Shown here piece by piece: positions 7,986 through 17,098 of a stretch of DNA of 64,000 nt. Location: the NCBI GenBank assembly GCA_013215775.1, contig JABSQO010000002.1, positions 124,001 through 188,000 of the forward strand, read 5' to 3'. Source of the DNA: Piscirickettsiaceae bacterium (GTDB lineage: Bacteria > Pseudomonadota > Gammaproteobacteria > Nitrosococcales > Methylophagaceae). The notes under the pieces were generated by a model. That model was not told where the DNA came from. It searched no databases and saw only the letters and a list, made by a program, of their open reading frames with translations. Positions within the stretch are counted from its first letter, which is position 1, and every line of letters starts with the position of its first letter. The translations under genes were made by a program, and so were the position numbers.

Positions 7986-10166
7986 ATGGAAGAAGAGCAT
8001 ACAATTTTATCTGATGAGAAAAAGCAGTGGGATACTGCTGATAGTTACAACACGGTAGATGATGTTCTATTAGGCTGTTTGACTATCCTCACCAAAATCT
8101 TGAAAAAACCGCATAGTGCAGAGTCATTAATTGCGGGTTTGCCGTTGGTTGATAATAAACTCACGCCTAAATTATTTTCTCGTGCGGCTGAACGAGCGGG
8201 TTTATCTTCTAAAGTCGTTGAGCGTCCGCTTCGGAAAATATCTAATTTAGTCTTACCCGCAGTTTTATTACTAGAAAATAGTACAGCCTGTGTAGTACTT
8301 GAATTCAAACGTAAGACCGCACGTATTATTTTCCCTGAAACAGGTGAAGGCGAGACGGAAGTTTCGTTAAAAGACTTGAAAGCACAATATTCTGGTTTTG
8401 CAATTTTTATCAAAGCGGTACATCATTTTGATAAACGCACGGAACATAGTGAAATCCCCCGTACTAAACACTGGTTCTGGGGAACAATTCTTCGCTTCTG
8501 GCCAATATATGGTGAAGTTTTTATTGCGTCAATTTTGGTCAATAGCTTTGCCTTAGCATCACCATTATTCATCATGAATGTGTATGACCGAGTGGTGCCT
8601 AATCATGCGATAGAGACATTATGGGTGTTAGCAATTGGTGTCGCAACAGTATTTATTTTTGATTTACTGTTAAGAACCTTGCGAGGCTATTTTATCGATA
8701 TGGCAGGTAAAAAGGCAGATGTCATTTTATCGGCTACTATTTTTGAAAAAGTGTTGGGTATTAAGATGGCATCACGTTCAAATTCTGTCGGCGCCTTTGC
8801 TAATAATATGCATGAGTTTGAATCGTTTCGGGATTTCTTTACTTCTGCAACACTGACAACGCTTATTGATTTGCCATTTATGTTTTTATTCATCTTCGTT
8901 ATCTGGTCGATAGCAGGTGAATTAGCATACGTACCTTTAGCGGTTATTCCACTGGCGATCATTGTCAGTTTGGTTATTCAAATTCCGTTAGGACGAACGA
9001 TTAAACAGCTGTTTCAACACTCTGGCCAGAAAGGTGCGATATTGATTGAAACGCTGACGGGTTTAGAAACGATTAAAAGTATTGGTGCCGAGTCGCCGAT
9101 CCAAAAAAAATGGGAGCAAACAATAGGCTTTATTGCTAAATATAGCCAACGCTCTCGTATATTGTCATCAATGGCGGTTAATTTCACTACATTCTTACAG
9201 CAAATGGCCTCTGTGAGCGTCGTTGTCTTTGGGGTTTATAAGATTACTGAGGGTGACATTACCATGGGTGCATTGATTGCCAGCACCATTCTAACGGGAC
9301 GCGCTTTAGCGCCTTTAGGACAAGTCGCAGGCATTTTGACACGCTACCATCAATCAAAAGCGGCATTGAGTTCGCTTAATACATTGATGAATTTGCCCGT
9401 TGAACGACCTTCTGGTCGTGAATTTCTTGATCGTCCAGATTTTAAGGGTGGAATAGAATTCAAGAATGTCACCTTCCGATATCCGGAACAACCAATGGAC
9501 GCATTAACGGATATTTCATTTACAATCAAACCCGGTGAGAAAGTTGCCTTTATCGGTCGGATTGGCTCGGGTAAGAGTTCAATCGAAAAGTTAATATTAG
9601 GACTGTATGAACCAGCCGATGGTGCGATATTATTGGATGGCACGGATATTCGCCAGATTGATCCTGTTGATTTACGTCGAAACATCGGTTATGCGCCACA
9701 GGATGTTGTACTGTTTTTTGGTAGTATTCGTGACAATATTGCATTAGGCAAACCTTTTGCAGATGATACGGCTGTACTTAAGGCTGCGGAAATTGCTGGT
9801 GTTACGGAATTTGTGAATCGTCACCCATCAGGTTTTGATATGCCTGTCGGAGAACGTGGTGAGGGTTTATCGGGTGGTCAGCGCCAGAGTGTTGCTGTTG
9901 CTAGAGCATTATTACTTGAACCCCCAGTACTGGTACTGGATGAGCCAACCAATGCTATGGACAATAGTACGGAAGAGCGGTTTAAAGCAAAATTAGCAGA
10001 GACGTTAGAAGATAAAACATTATTATTAGTAACGCATAAAGCGTCTTTACTGAGCTTGGTCGATAGGATGATTGTATTAGATCAGGGGCGTATAGTTGCT
10101 GATGGTCCACGCGAACAAGTATTAGAAGCCCTTAAGAAAGGGCATATTAAAGTGTCGAAAGGATAG
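7986..10166 (+). CDS. Type I secretion ABC transporter, LapB-like
   Basis: This is the inner-membrane exporter of a type I secretion system. It has 726 residues in three parts. An N-terminal C39-peptidase-like domain (about 25-150) appears to lack the catalytic Cys, as in exporters of RTX adhesins and toxins. The membrane domain spans about 165-450. The ATPase domain has Walker A GRIGSGKSS at about 524-532, signature LSGGQRQ at about 627, and Walker B VLVLDEPT at about 647. A degenerate C39 domain suggests a substrate with a C-terminal secretion signal, such as a LapA-type adhesin, rather than a bacteriocin with a double-Gly leader. The adaptor gene follows after 5 nt. Confidence 0.9.
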   Translation: MEEEHTILSDEKKQWDTADSYNTVDDVLLGCLTILTKILKKPHSAESLIAGLPLVDNKLTPKLFSRAAERAGLSSKVVERPLRKISNLVLPAVLLLENSTACVVLEFKRKTARIIFPETGEGETEVSLKDLKAQYSGFAIFIKAVHHFDKRTEHSEIPRTKHWFWGTILRFWPIYGEVFIASILVNSFALASPLFIMNVYDRVVPNHAIETLWVLAIGVATVFIFDLLLRTLRGYFIDMAGKKADVILSATIFEKVLGIKMASRSNSVGAFANNMHEFESFRDFFTSATLTTLIDLPFMFLFIFVIWSIAGELAYVPLAVIPLAIIVSLVIQIPLGRTIKQLFQHSGQKGAILIETLTGLETIKSIGAESPIQKKWEQTIGFIAKYSQRSRILSSMAVNFTTFLQQMASVSVVVFGVYKITEGDITMGALIASTILTGRALAPLGQVAGILTRYHQSKAALSSLNTLMNLPVERPSGREFLDRPDFKGGIEFKNVTFRYPEQPMDALTDISFTIKPGEKVAFIGRIGSGKSSIEKLILGLYEPADGAILLDGTDIRQIDPVDLRRNIGYAPQDVVLFFGSIRDNIALGKPFADDTAVLKAAEIAGVTEFVNRHPSGFDMPVGERGEGLSGGQRQSVAVARALLLEPPVLVLDEPTNAMDNSTEERFKAKLAETLEDKTLLLVTHKASLLSLVDRMIVLDQGRIVADGPREQVLEALKKGHIKVSKG

Positions 10167-10171
10167 CGCGC

Positions 10172-11503
10172 ATGGCATGGTTAAAAAGAACGCATCCCGA
10201 TGATGCTGAATTCATGTCTGAAGTTAGTGCTGCGACGTTAGAATCCGCACCTCGTACAGGCCACTCATTATTAATATTAACAGTGTTGTTTTTTATCGCC
10301 GCAGGCTGGTGGGCGAATACAACGGAACTGGATGAGGTGACGCGAGGCGAAGGCAAAGTCATTCCGTCGAGCAAAATTCAAGTGATTCAAAATCTGGAAG
10401 GCGGCATCTTGGCAGAAGTGCTTGTTGCTGAAGGTCAAATTGTTGATAAAAATCAAGTTTTATTGAAAATTGATGACACTCGTTTTGCATCATCGTTTAG
10501 AGAAACTGAATTAAAATATTACGAGTTACAGGCACGAACTGCACGATTAGAAGCGGAAAGTAGCGGTAGAGAATTTGTCGTGCCGAAAGGTGTTGTTGAA
10601 CATCAAGCAATCCTAGCCATGGATGAACAGGCATTATATGATGCCCGTCAGTTAGAATTAGAGTCAACTATTCGGGTGTTGAGGGAACAAGAGGCACAGC
10701 GTCGGCAAGAGCTGGTTGAGCGCGATGCACGTCAGAAACAACTGCAACGAAGCTTTGAATTGAGTGATCAAGAATTAAGGATGTCGATACCATTAGTTAA
10801 TGCGGGCGTCATGTCAGAAGTAGAATTGTTACGTTTAAAACGAACAGTGAATGAGATGCGTGGAGATATGGATGGTAATCGCCTAGCCATACCGCGGATT
10901 CGTGCATCGTTAAATGAAGTTCGTCAGAAAATTACTGAGCAAAGAGTCCGGTTCAAAACGGATGCTGCAAAACAGCTTTCTGAAGTTAAAGCTGAATTGG
11001 CTAGAACACAAGAAACGGTATTTTCACTGCAGGATCGAGTGACAAGAACGCAAGTTCGCTCCCCAGTTAAAGGAACGATCAAAGTATTAAAAATTAATAC
11101 AGTCGGTGGTATTATTCAGCCTGGCATGGATTTGGTTGAGATCGTGCCTATTGAAGATAATTTATTAATTGAGGCGAAAATCAGGCCATCAGACATTGCG
11201 TTTTTACGACCAGGTCAAGCAGCAATGACTAAAATGACGGCATACGATTTTTCAATTTATGGTGGTTTGCCAGCAAAACTTGAACGAATTAGTGCCGATA
11301 CTATTACCGATGAAAAAGATGAGAGTTATTATTTAATTTACCTTCGAACTGAAAAGAACTATATTGATAGCAATAAGGGAAAATTGGAAATTATCCCTGG
11401 GATGACGACAACGGTAGATATTTTAACAGGTAAGAAAACAGTATTAAATTACTTACTAAAACCAATATTAAAAGCCAAGAACGAAGCTTTGCGTGAAAGA
11501 TAG
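10172..11503 (+). CDS. Type I secretion periplasmic adaptor (HlyD/LapC family)
   Basis: The adaptor links the ABC exporter to the outer-membrane channel. It has 443 residues: a short cytoplasmic head, one membrane helix (about 30-48, HSLLILTVLFFIAAGWW), a lipoyl-like half motif (EGKVIPSSKIQVIQNLEGGILAE), a long coiled-coil hairpin (about 100-285, rich in Arg, Glu and Gln), the second lipoyl half (RSPVKGTIKVLKINTVGG), and a beta-barrel C-terminal domain. This is the standard HlyD layout and length. ATG 10172 is preceded by AAAGGA at 10158-10163. It lies between the exporter and a regulator. Confidence 0.93.
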   Translation: MAWLKRTHPDDAEFMSEVSAATLESAPRTGHSLLILTVLFFIAAGWWANTTELDEVTRGEGKVIPSSKIQVIQNLEGGILAEVLVAEGQIVDKNQVLLKIDDTRFASSFRETELKYYELQARTARLEAESSGREFVVPKGVVEHQAILAMDEQALYDARQLELESTIRVLREQEAQRRQELVERDARQKQLQRSFELSDQELRMSIPLVNAGVMSEVELLRLKRTVNEMRGDMDGNRLAIPRIRASLNEVRQKITEQRVRFKTDAAKQLSEVKAELARTQETVFSLQDRVTRTQVRSPVKGTIKVLKINTVGGIIQPGMDLVEIVPIEDNLLIEAKIRPSDIAFLRPGQAAMTKMTAYDFSIYGGLPAKLERISADTITDEKDESYYLIYLRTEKNYIDSNKGKLEIIPGMTTTVDILTGKKTVLNYLLKPILKAKNEALRER

Positions 11504-11518
11504 GGACGAACGATATTC

Positions 11519-12163
11519 ATGACCGGTGCTGCTAAATCAACACTTTATGTGGTTATTCCAGAAAAGTATTTACGTGACTCGGTTGAGGCCGGTTTACCGG
11601 ATGAATACGATATATCATTCTATGAGAACTTGGATGGTTATTTATCTGCAGTTAATCAGCAGCAGCCAGAATTGGCATTATGCCATCAGCGTTTTCTTGA
11701 AGATGATCAGGCTTTAGTTTTGGCCACCATTAAAACAGCGAGTCCTGCAACACAAATTCTAGTTATTGGTCCAAGTAGACCTATTGAGACTCAAATTGCA
11801 GCATTGAAGCATGGTGCTCGCGGTTACTTTGATAGTGCATTAACAATGGCAAAACTACATATTGCACTGCAAAGTGTTTTACATGGAGAGGTGTGGGTTG
11901 AGCGCCATGTTATTTCTGGATTAATCGATGAATTAACTCATGTACCAGAAGTAACCGAACAACAGCGATTAGCAGTTGAATCATTATCACCTAAAGAGTT
12001 AGAGGTCTCGGAGCTAGTCAGTCATGGTGCAACAAATAAGATGATTGCTGATAAAATGTCGATTACAGAGCGTACAGTTAAGGCGCATTTAACAACTGTT
12101 TTTCAGAAAATGAATGTGGCAGACCGTTTATCATTAGCAATATTTTTCCGTGATTTACGTTGA
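11519..12163 (+). CDS. LuxR-family regulator with degenerate receiver domain
   Basis: This is a 214-residue DNA-binding regulator. The C-terminus (about 148-214) is a clear LuxR/NarL helix-turn-helix (LSPKELEVSELVSHGATNKMIADKM, then TERTVKAHLTTVFQKM). The N-terminal 120 residues look like a response-regulator receiver, but the strand that normally carries the phospho-accepting Asp reads ELALCHQ, with no Asp there, and the N-terminal acidic pair is not obvious. It may therefore be phosphorylation-independent, like CsgD- or BldM-type regulators. It lies inside the secretion operon, between the adaptor and the channel gene, so it probably controls export of the secreted protein or biofilm behaviour. 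Confidence 0.85.
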   Translation: MTGAAKSTLYVVIPEKYLRDSVEAGLPDEYDISFYENLDGYLSAVNQQQPELALCHQRFLEDDQALVLATIKTASPATQILVIGPSRPIETQIAALKHGARGYFDSALTMAKLHIALQSVLHGEVWVERHVISGLIDELTHVPEVTEQQRLAVESLSPKELEVSELVSHGATNKMIADKMSITERTVKAHLTTVFQKMNVADRLSLAIFFRDLR

Positions 12164-12207
12164 AATGTTAGGTAAACAGTAGACAAGTTTCGTTTTAATA
12201 CATATAC

Positions 12208-12224
12208 TTAGAAAAAATTTCTAA
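12208..12224. promoter_or_regulatory. Inverted repeat upstream of the TolC-like gene
   Basis: TTAGAAA-AAA-TTTCTAA is a perfect 7-bp dyad in the 135-nt gap before the outer-membrane channel gene. The gap is longer than the other gaps of this operon, so an internal promoter with an operator is possible. The repeat is AT-rich and may be chance. Confidence 0.25.
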
Positions 12225-12298
12225 TAAAGTTGATTACATATAGTTTTGGATAAGTTGATCTCGTCCAATTCGCGGAAGGAAACAATAGGGATAGACAC

Positions 12299-13621
12299 AT
12301 GAAATTAAAGCCATTAATGACCAGCATTGCTCTACTGTTGGGCGCGTCAGCATCATTATCTGCGACCACATTGCAGGAAGCAGTTGATACAACGATTAAA
12401 ACCAATCCAGATGTTCTTGCTGCTAGCAATGAACGTAATGCGGTCTCAGAAGAAATCAAACAGGCTCGCGCTGGTTATTTTCCAACATTAGATTTAGCGA
12501 TAGCGACAGGTTTTGAATCATCTGATAACCCTACTACACGGGCAAGTGATGGACATGAAAATGTCCATATGAACCGTGATGAGGCAAGCTTAAATTTACG
12601 TCAAATGTTATTTGATGGCTTGGCGACAAAAAATGAAGTTAGGCGTCATACCGCTCGTACAGATGCGCGTGCATACAGCGTATTTGGTGCTTCTGAAAAT
12701 ACCGCTTTAGAGGCAACTCAAGCGTTTATTGAAGTATTACGAACTCAAAAACTAGTTGAATTAGCAACGACAAACTTTGAAGCTCATGAGCGTACACACG
12801 ATCAAATAACATTACGTAGTGATCGTGGTGTTGGTCGAACAGCAGACATGGACCAAAGTAGAGGTCGTGTAGCGCTAGCAAGAGCAAATCTCATTGCAGA
12901 ACAAAGTAATTTACGTGATGCGGAAACTGGTTACTTACGAGTAATTGGTGAAGCAGTAGATGGTTTGATTAATCCTCAATCCCCAGTAAACCAAATTCCA
13001 GAAACACTTGATGAAGCAATTGGTCAAGCGCTAGGAAATCATCCAACCTTAAAATCAGCAAATGCAGATGTTGAATCAGCAAATGCTCAACATGACACAG
13101 CGAATGCACCGTTCTTACCACGCATTGATTTTGAATTGGGTGCAACAGCAGATAATGACTTGGATGGCGTAGACGGCCACAACAATGATCTGACAGCAAT
13201 GTTTCGGTTGCGCTACAACCTATATAACGGTGGTAAAGACACAGCGCGTCGTCAAGAAACTGCACATTTGATTAATCAAGCATCAGAAATTCGTAATAAT
13301 ACACATCGCCAAGTTGAACAAAGTGTTCGTTTGTCATGGAATGCTCTGCAAACGGTTAATAATCAAATGAGATATTTTGAATTGCATGTAACATCAAGTG
13401 AAAAATCACGAGATGCTTACCAGCAACAATTTGGTCTTGGACAAAGAACATTATTGGATTTATTAGACTCTGAGAATGAGGTGTTTACATCACGTCAGGC
13501 TTTAGTTAATGCTCAATATGACCAATTATTTGCGATGTATCGTATATTAAATAGCATGGGTGCATTATTACAAAGTCTTGAGGTTGCATTACCTGAAGCT
13601 GCAGAGATTGCTAGTAATTAG
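12299..13621 (+). CDS. TolC-family outer membrane channel of type I secretion
   Basis: This is the outer-membrane and periplasmic tunnel component of the type I secretion system (LapE/TolC type). The 440-residue product starts with a Sec signal peptide (MTSIALLLGASASLSA) and shows two copies of the outer-membrane efflux repeat. The first begins at TLQEAVDTTIKTNPDVLAA and the second at TLDEAIGQALGNHPTLKSA. The conserved FNLYNGG-type motif reads RLRYNLYNGGKDTAR in the second half. It ends 22 nt before a strong terminator, closing the exporter-adaptor-regulator-channel operon. Confidence 0.92.
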   Translation: MKLKPLMTSIALLLGASASLSATTLQEAVDTTIKTNPDVLAASNERNAVSEEIKQARAGYFPTLDLAIATGFESSDNPTTRASDGHENVHMNRDEASLNLRQMLFDGLATKNEVRRHTARTDARAYSVFGASENTALEATQAFIEVLRTQKLVELATTNFEAHERTHDQITLRSDRGVGRTADMDQSRGRVALARANLIAEQSNLRDAETGYLRVIGEAVDGLINPQSPVNQIPETLDEAIGQALGNHPTLKSANADVESANAQHDTANAPFLPRIDFELGATADNDLDGVDGHNNDLTAMFRLRYNLYNGGKDTARRQETAHLINQASEIRNNTHRQVEQSVRLSWNALQTVNNQMRYFELHVTSSEKSRDAYQQQFGLGQRTLLDLLDSENEVFTSRQALVNAQYDQLFAMYRILNSMGALLQSLEVALPEAAEIASN

Positions 13622-13642
13622 CAGTACGTTTTAGGGAATATT

Positions 13643-13683
13643 AAAAGCCACAGTACACAGTCGTTGTTCTGTGGCTTTTTTTT
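13643..13683 (+). terminator. Rho-independent terminator after the secretion operon
   Basis: An 11-bp perfect stem (AAAAGCCACAG, 13643-13653, pairing with CTGTGGCTTTT, 13669-13679) has a 15-nt loop and runs into a T-tract to 13683. It follows the TolC-like gene by 21 nt and separates it from fabA. Confidence 0.93.
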
Positions 13684-13779
13684 GTCAAAAAATTGAATAG
13701 TCAGTCACGTTTTTTCCTTGTTTCTACTAGGTCGTGATATTATTAAACCTTACCGACAAAGGGCATTTTAGAGAAATTC

Positions 13780-14295
13780 ATGAGTAATCAATCATCCTAT
13801 ACATACGAAGAGTTATTACAATGTGGTCATGGTGAACTATTTGGTCCAGGTAATGCCCAATTACCCACACCAAATATGTTGATGATGGATCGCATTACAC
13901 ATATTTCTAATGAAGGTGGACAATATGGCAAGGGTGAAATTATTGCCGAATTAGATATTACGCCAGATTTATGGTTCTTCGATTGTCACTTTCCAGGGGA
14001 TCCTGTCATGCCAGGTTGTCTTGGTTTAGATGCGATGTGGCAATTGGTCGGTTTTCATCTAGCATGGTTGGGGAGTCCTGGTCATGGTCGTGCCTTGGGA
14101 GCAGGTGAAGTGAAATTCTCTGGTCAGGTTTTACCAACGGCAAAAAAAGTCACTTATAAAATTGATTTGAAACGTGTTATTGCTCGAAAATTAGTTTTAG
14201 CGATTGCTGATGGTACGGTATCCGTTGATGGTCGTGAAATATATACGGCAAAAGATCTTCGTGTAGGTCTATTTACCACTACAGATAATTTTTAG
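13780..14295 (+). CDS. fabA: 3-hydroxydecanoyl-ACP dehydratase/isomerase FabA
   Basis: FabA makes the cis-3-decenoyl-ACP from which anaerobic unsaturated fatty acids derive. The 171-residue hot-dog protein keeps the catalytic His70 ([13 protein letters not shown]) and Asp84 (LGLDAMWQ) at the same numbers as the E. coli enzyme. Length and termini match the family. fabB follows after 9 nt, so the two genes specific to unsaturated fatty-acid synthesis are co-transcribed. No convincing FabR or FadR site is visible in the upstream gap. Confidence 0.97.
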   Translation: MSNQSSYTYEELLQCGHGELFGPGNAQLPTPNMLMMDRITHISNEGGQYGKGEIIAELDITPDLWFFDCHFPGDPVMPGCLGLDAMWQLVGFHLAWLGSPGHGRALGAGEVKFSGQVLPTAKKVTYKIDLKRVIARKLVLAIADGTVSVDGREIYTAKDLRVGLFTTTDNF

Positions 14296-14304
14296 GAAAT
14301 AGTA

Positions 14305-15525
14305 ATGAAACGTGTAGTTGTCACAGGTTTAGGTATTACATCATGTTTAGGATTGGATGCCGAAACAGTAACAGAATCGCTACGTTTAGGGCGATCAGGA
14401 ATTCGCTTTAAACAAGAATATGCAGATATGGGTTTTCGGAGCCATGTTGCAGGTAGTGTTGAGATTAATTTTAAAGAACATATAGATCGTAAGGTTTTAC
14501 GATTTATGGGCGATGCGGCGGCTTATGCTTACATCTCAATGAAACAAGCTATTGCTGATTCAGGCTTAACAGATGAGCAAGTCTCTAATCCACGTACTGG
14601 TTTAGTGATGGGCTCAGGTGGCGCTTCTTCAGCCAATCAAGTAGAGGCTGCTGATATTCTTCGTGCTAAAGGTATCCGACGCGTCGGCCCATACCGTGTT
14701 ACACAAGTCATGGGGAGTACAACATCAGCGTGTCTAGCAACACCTTTTAAAATTAAAGGCGTGAACTACTCAATGTCATCGGCCTGTGCGACTAGCGCCC
14801 ATTGTATTGGTAATGCTATGGAACAAATCCAACTTGGTAAACAAGACATAGTATTTGCAGGTGGTGCTGAAGAAGAGCATTGGACCATGAGCTCGTTGTT
14901 TGATGCAATGGGTGCATTATCAACTAAATATAACGACACACCGGAAAAAGCATCGCGTGCTTATGATGCTGATCGAGATGGTTTTGTTATCGCAGGCGGT
15001 GGTGGTGTATTAGTTTTAGAAGAATATGAACATGCTAAAGCACGTGGTGCCAAAATTTATGCTGAATTAACTGGCTATGGTGCAACATCGGATGGCTATG
15101 ATATGGTTGCACCATCAGGCGAGGGTGCTATTCGCTGTATGCAATTAGCAATGTCAACAGTAGATGCTCCAATTGATTACATCAATGCACATGGTACAAG
15201 TACACCGGTAGGTGATTTGGCGGAATTAGGTGCGGTGAAAAAAGCTTTTGAAGGTAAGGCTCTTCCGCTTGTAGGTTCAACAAAGTCATTATCAGGTCAT
15301 TCTTTAGGTGGTGCGGGTGTACAAGAAGCTATTTACTGTTTATTAATGATGGAAAATGATTTTATCGCTGCATCAGCCAATATTGATAATTTAGATCCCG
15401 AAGCCAAAGACGGAGTGTCAATTATTCGCGAACGCAAAGATAATGCGGACCTAAAAACTATAATGTCGAATAGTTTTGGTTTTGGTGGAACTAACGCTAC
15501 CTTGATTTTTGAAAAAAGAGAATAA
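14305..15525 (+). CDS. fabB: 3-oxoacyl-ACP synthase I, FabB
   Basis: FabB elongates the cis-unsaturated acyl-ACP made by FabA. The 406-residue ketosynthase shows the catalytic Cys161 in [12 protein letters not shown] and the two active-site histidines in NAHGTST (His296) and SLSGHSLGG (His332). The C-terminal glycine-rich loop is [11 protein letters not shown]. Length matches FabB rather than FabF, and linkage to fabA supports the assignment. It ends before a 165-nt gap holding a small palindrome but no gene. Confidence 0.96.
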   Translation: MKRVVVTGLGITSCLGLDAETVTESLRLGRSGIRFKQEYADMGFRSHVAGSVEINFKEHIDRKVLRFMGDAAAYAYISMKQAIADSGLTDEQVSNPRTGLVMGSGGASSANQVEAADILRAKGIRRVGPYRVTQVMGSTTSACLATPFKIKGVNYSMSSACATSAHCIGNAMEQIQLGKQDIVFAGGAEEEHWTMSSLFDAMGALSTKYNDTPEKASRAYDADRDGFVIAGGGGVLVLEEYEHAKARGAKIYAELTGYGATSDGYDMVAPSGEGAIRCMQLAMSTVDAPIDYINAHGTSTPVGDLAELGAVKKAFEGKALPLVGSTKSLSGHSLGGAGVQEAIYCLLMMENDFIAASANIDNLDPEAKDGVSIIRERKDNADLKTIMSNSFGFGGTNATLIFEKRE

Positions 15526-15543
15526 AGCGTAATTAGTCAGGAC

Positions 15544-15555
15544 TAGCTATAGCTA
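15544..15555. repeat. 12-bp perfect palindrome downstream of fabB
   Basis: TAGCTATAGCTA is self-complementary and lies 19 nt after the fabB stop, in the 165-bp convergent gap 15526-15690. There is no T-tract, and the longer gap contains only a weak GGGA/TCCC hairpin near 15611. I see no gene in the gap. Confidence 0.35.
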
Positions 15556-15690
15556 TATGGGTTCACAGTAGTATGAAGATGGTAAGGTTGACATCAAGGG
15601 TTTCCATATTGGGAATGGGCTCCCCCTTTTAGTTATCATGTGTGTAGTGTTTTGTACTGTATTAGTACTAATTTATTTGAAATTATAGTT

Positions 15691-15864
15691 CTAAACCAAA
15701 TCATCATCGGTAACTGGCCCACGCTTTCCAGCTAATGCCTCTTGAATTAAGACAATTAATTGTGCCTTTTTATCGGCATCATCAAGATGCTTAGAGCTAA
15801 AAGTAATACCAAACTTACCGGCATATTGTTGTACCAACATGATTAAAATAGTTTCATCTTCCAC
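15691..15864 (-). CDS. Small acidic protein of unknown function
   Basis: This is a predicted soluble protein of 57 residues that I do not recognise. It is acidic at both ends (EDE near the start, DDD near the end) with an amphipathic middle (IMLVQQYAGKFGITF, AQLIVLIQEALAGK). I place the start at GTG 15864 because a GGAG site (15871-15874 on the complement) lies 6 nt upstream; TTG 15876 would put the ribosome site inside the gene. It is convergent with fabB and divergent from the esterase gene. The good ribosome site is the main reason to keep it. Confidence 0.5.
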   Translation of the reverse strand: MEDETILIMLVQQYAGKFGITFSSKHLDDADKKAQLIVLIQEALAGKRGPVTDDDLV

Positions 15865-15930
15865 AAAAAACTCCAAATGACATAAAATTTACGTCATTAT
15901 AAACGTCCACGATAAAAAAGCATTCAATCA

Positions 15931-16695
15931 ATGAAATTGAGTTATCAAATTATTGGTTCTGGTCAGCCATTAATCATACTGCATGGGTTATTTGGCTCAT
16001 CTGATAATTGGCGTGGTTTGGCAAAACATTTATCACAATATGCACAAGTGATTACAGTTGATTTGCGTAATCATGGCCGTTCACCACACAGTACACGGCA
16101 AAACTATCAATTAATGGCGGATGACTTAGCTGAATTACTTGATGAATTAATGCTAAAAAAAGTTGATATTATTGGCCATTCTATTGGTGGAAAAATGGCG
16201 ATGGTATTTTCTCAATATCATCCTGAACGTATTAATAAATTGTTAGTAGTTGATATTGCCCCGAGGGCATATGCGGATGAACACAGTACTATATTCAAAG
16301 CATTATTATCTGTTGAATTGTCACGATACAAAAAGCGAAGCGAAGTTGATGCAGTATTATCTTCTTCCATACTGGAAAAAACAGTGCGTCAGTTTTTGTT
16401 AATGAATCTGGATACACTCAATGATCAATTAGTCTGGCGGATAAATGTACAGGCTTTGTTTGATAATTATCACCATCTCATGGCTCCTGTGTGTCAGAAT
16501 CAACAAATTACTATCAGTAGTTGCTTTATTCGTGGTGGTCGTTCACCTTATATCAAAAGTGAAGATGAAATACTGATTAAAACCGTTTTCCTCAATTCAC
16601 AAATAGTCACAATTGACCAAGCTGGACATTGGGTTCACGCTGAACAACCACAAGAATTTTTACAGAGGACAATCACATTTTTTAACTATGATTAA
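15931..16695 (+). CDS. ybfF: Alpha/beta-hydrolase, YbfF-like esterase
   Basis: This is a 254-residue cytoplasmic alpha/beta-hydrolase. The oxyanion region is LHGLFGSSDNWRGLAK and the nucleophile elbow is GHSIGG (Ser at about residue 89). The C-terminal His lies in AGHWVHAEQP. DLRNHGRSPHS matches the YbfF esterase group, which acts on short acyl esters including acyl-CoA in vitro. The 8-nt overlap with the following MazG-like gene implies co-translation. No clear ribosome site precedes ATG 15931. Confidence 0.82.
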   Translation: MKLSYQIIGSGQPLIILHGLFGSSDNWRGLAKHLSQYAQVITVDLRNHGRSPHSTRQNYQLMADDLAELLDELMLKKVDIIGHSIGGKMAMVFSQYHPERINKLLVVDIAPRAYADEHSTIFKALLSVELSRYKKRSEVDAVLSSSILEKTVRQFLLMNLDTLNDQLVWRINVQALFDNYHHLMAPVCQNQQITISSCFIRGGRSPYIKSEDEILIKTVFLNSQIVTIDQAGHWVHAEQPQEFLQRTITFFNYD

Positions 16696-17038
16696 GTCTG
16701 AATTACTAGAAAAGTTAATAGCATTTCGTCGAGAGCGAGATTGGGAGCAATTTCATAATCCGAAGGACCTGGCTATTTCATTATCGATTGAAGCAGCCGA
16801 GTTATTAGAATGGTTTCAGTGGAAAACAAATGATGAAATTGTGGTGCAATTGGACTCTGATAAACGAGAGTCGCTTGAAGATGAGGTGGCAGATGTTGCT
16901 GTGTACTTAACGTATCTGTGTCACGATCTTGGCATTGATCTTAATCAGGCTATCGCCGCGAAGATTAAAAAGAATGCTATTAAATATCCGATAGAAAAAG
17001 TCAAAGGGCGTTCGGATAAATATAATGAATATTCATAA
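16688..17038 (+). CDS. MazG-like nucleotide pyrophosphohydrolase
   Basis: This is a 116-residue all-alpha NTP pyrophosphatase of the MazG/dCTPase-like superfamily. It shows the metal-binding E-x-x-E (SIEAAELLEW) and E-x-x-D (EDEVADVAVY) pairs of the active-site helices. Such proteins hydrolyse non-canonical or excess dNTPs to the monophosphate and PPi. ATG 16688 lies inside the end of the esterase gene. The precise substrate cannot be read from sequence. Confidence 0.85.
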   Translation: MIKSELLEKLIAFRRERDWEQFHNPKDLAISLSIEAAELLEWFQWKTNDEIVVQLDSDKRESLEDEVADVAVYLTYLCHDLGIDLNQAIAAKIKKNAIKYPIEKVKGRSDKYNEYS

Positions 17039-17098
17039 TATGAGTTGCTATAGTACGAACATACAATTTAATAAAAGGTTTAAAGGAATATCTAATTC

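Noticed and set aside
15588-15616. Promoter with TTGACA at 15588-15593
   Set aside because: No acceptable -10 at 16-18 bp spacing and no gene start follows on that strand within a short distance.
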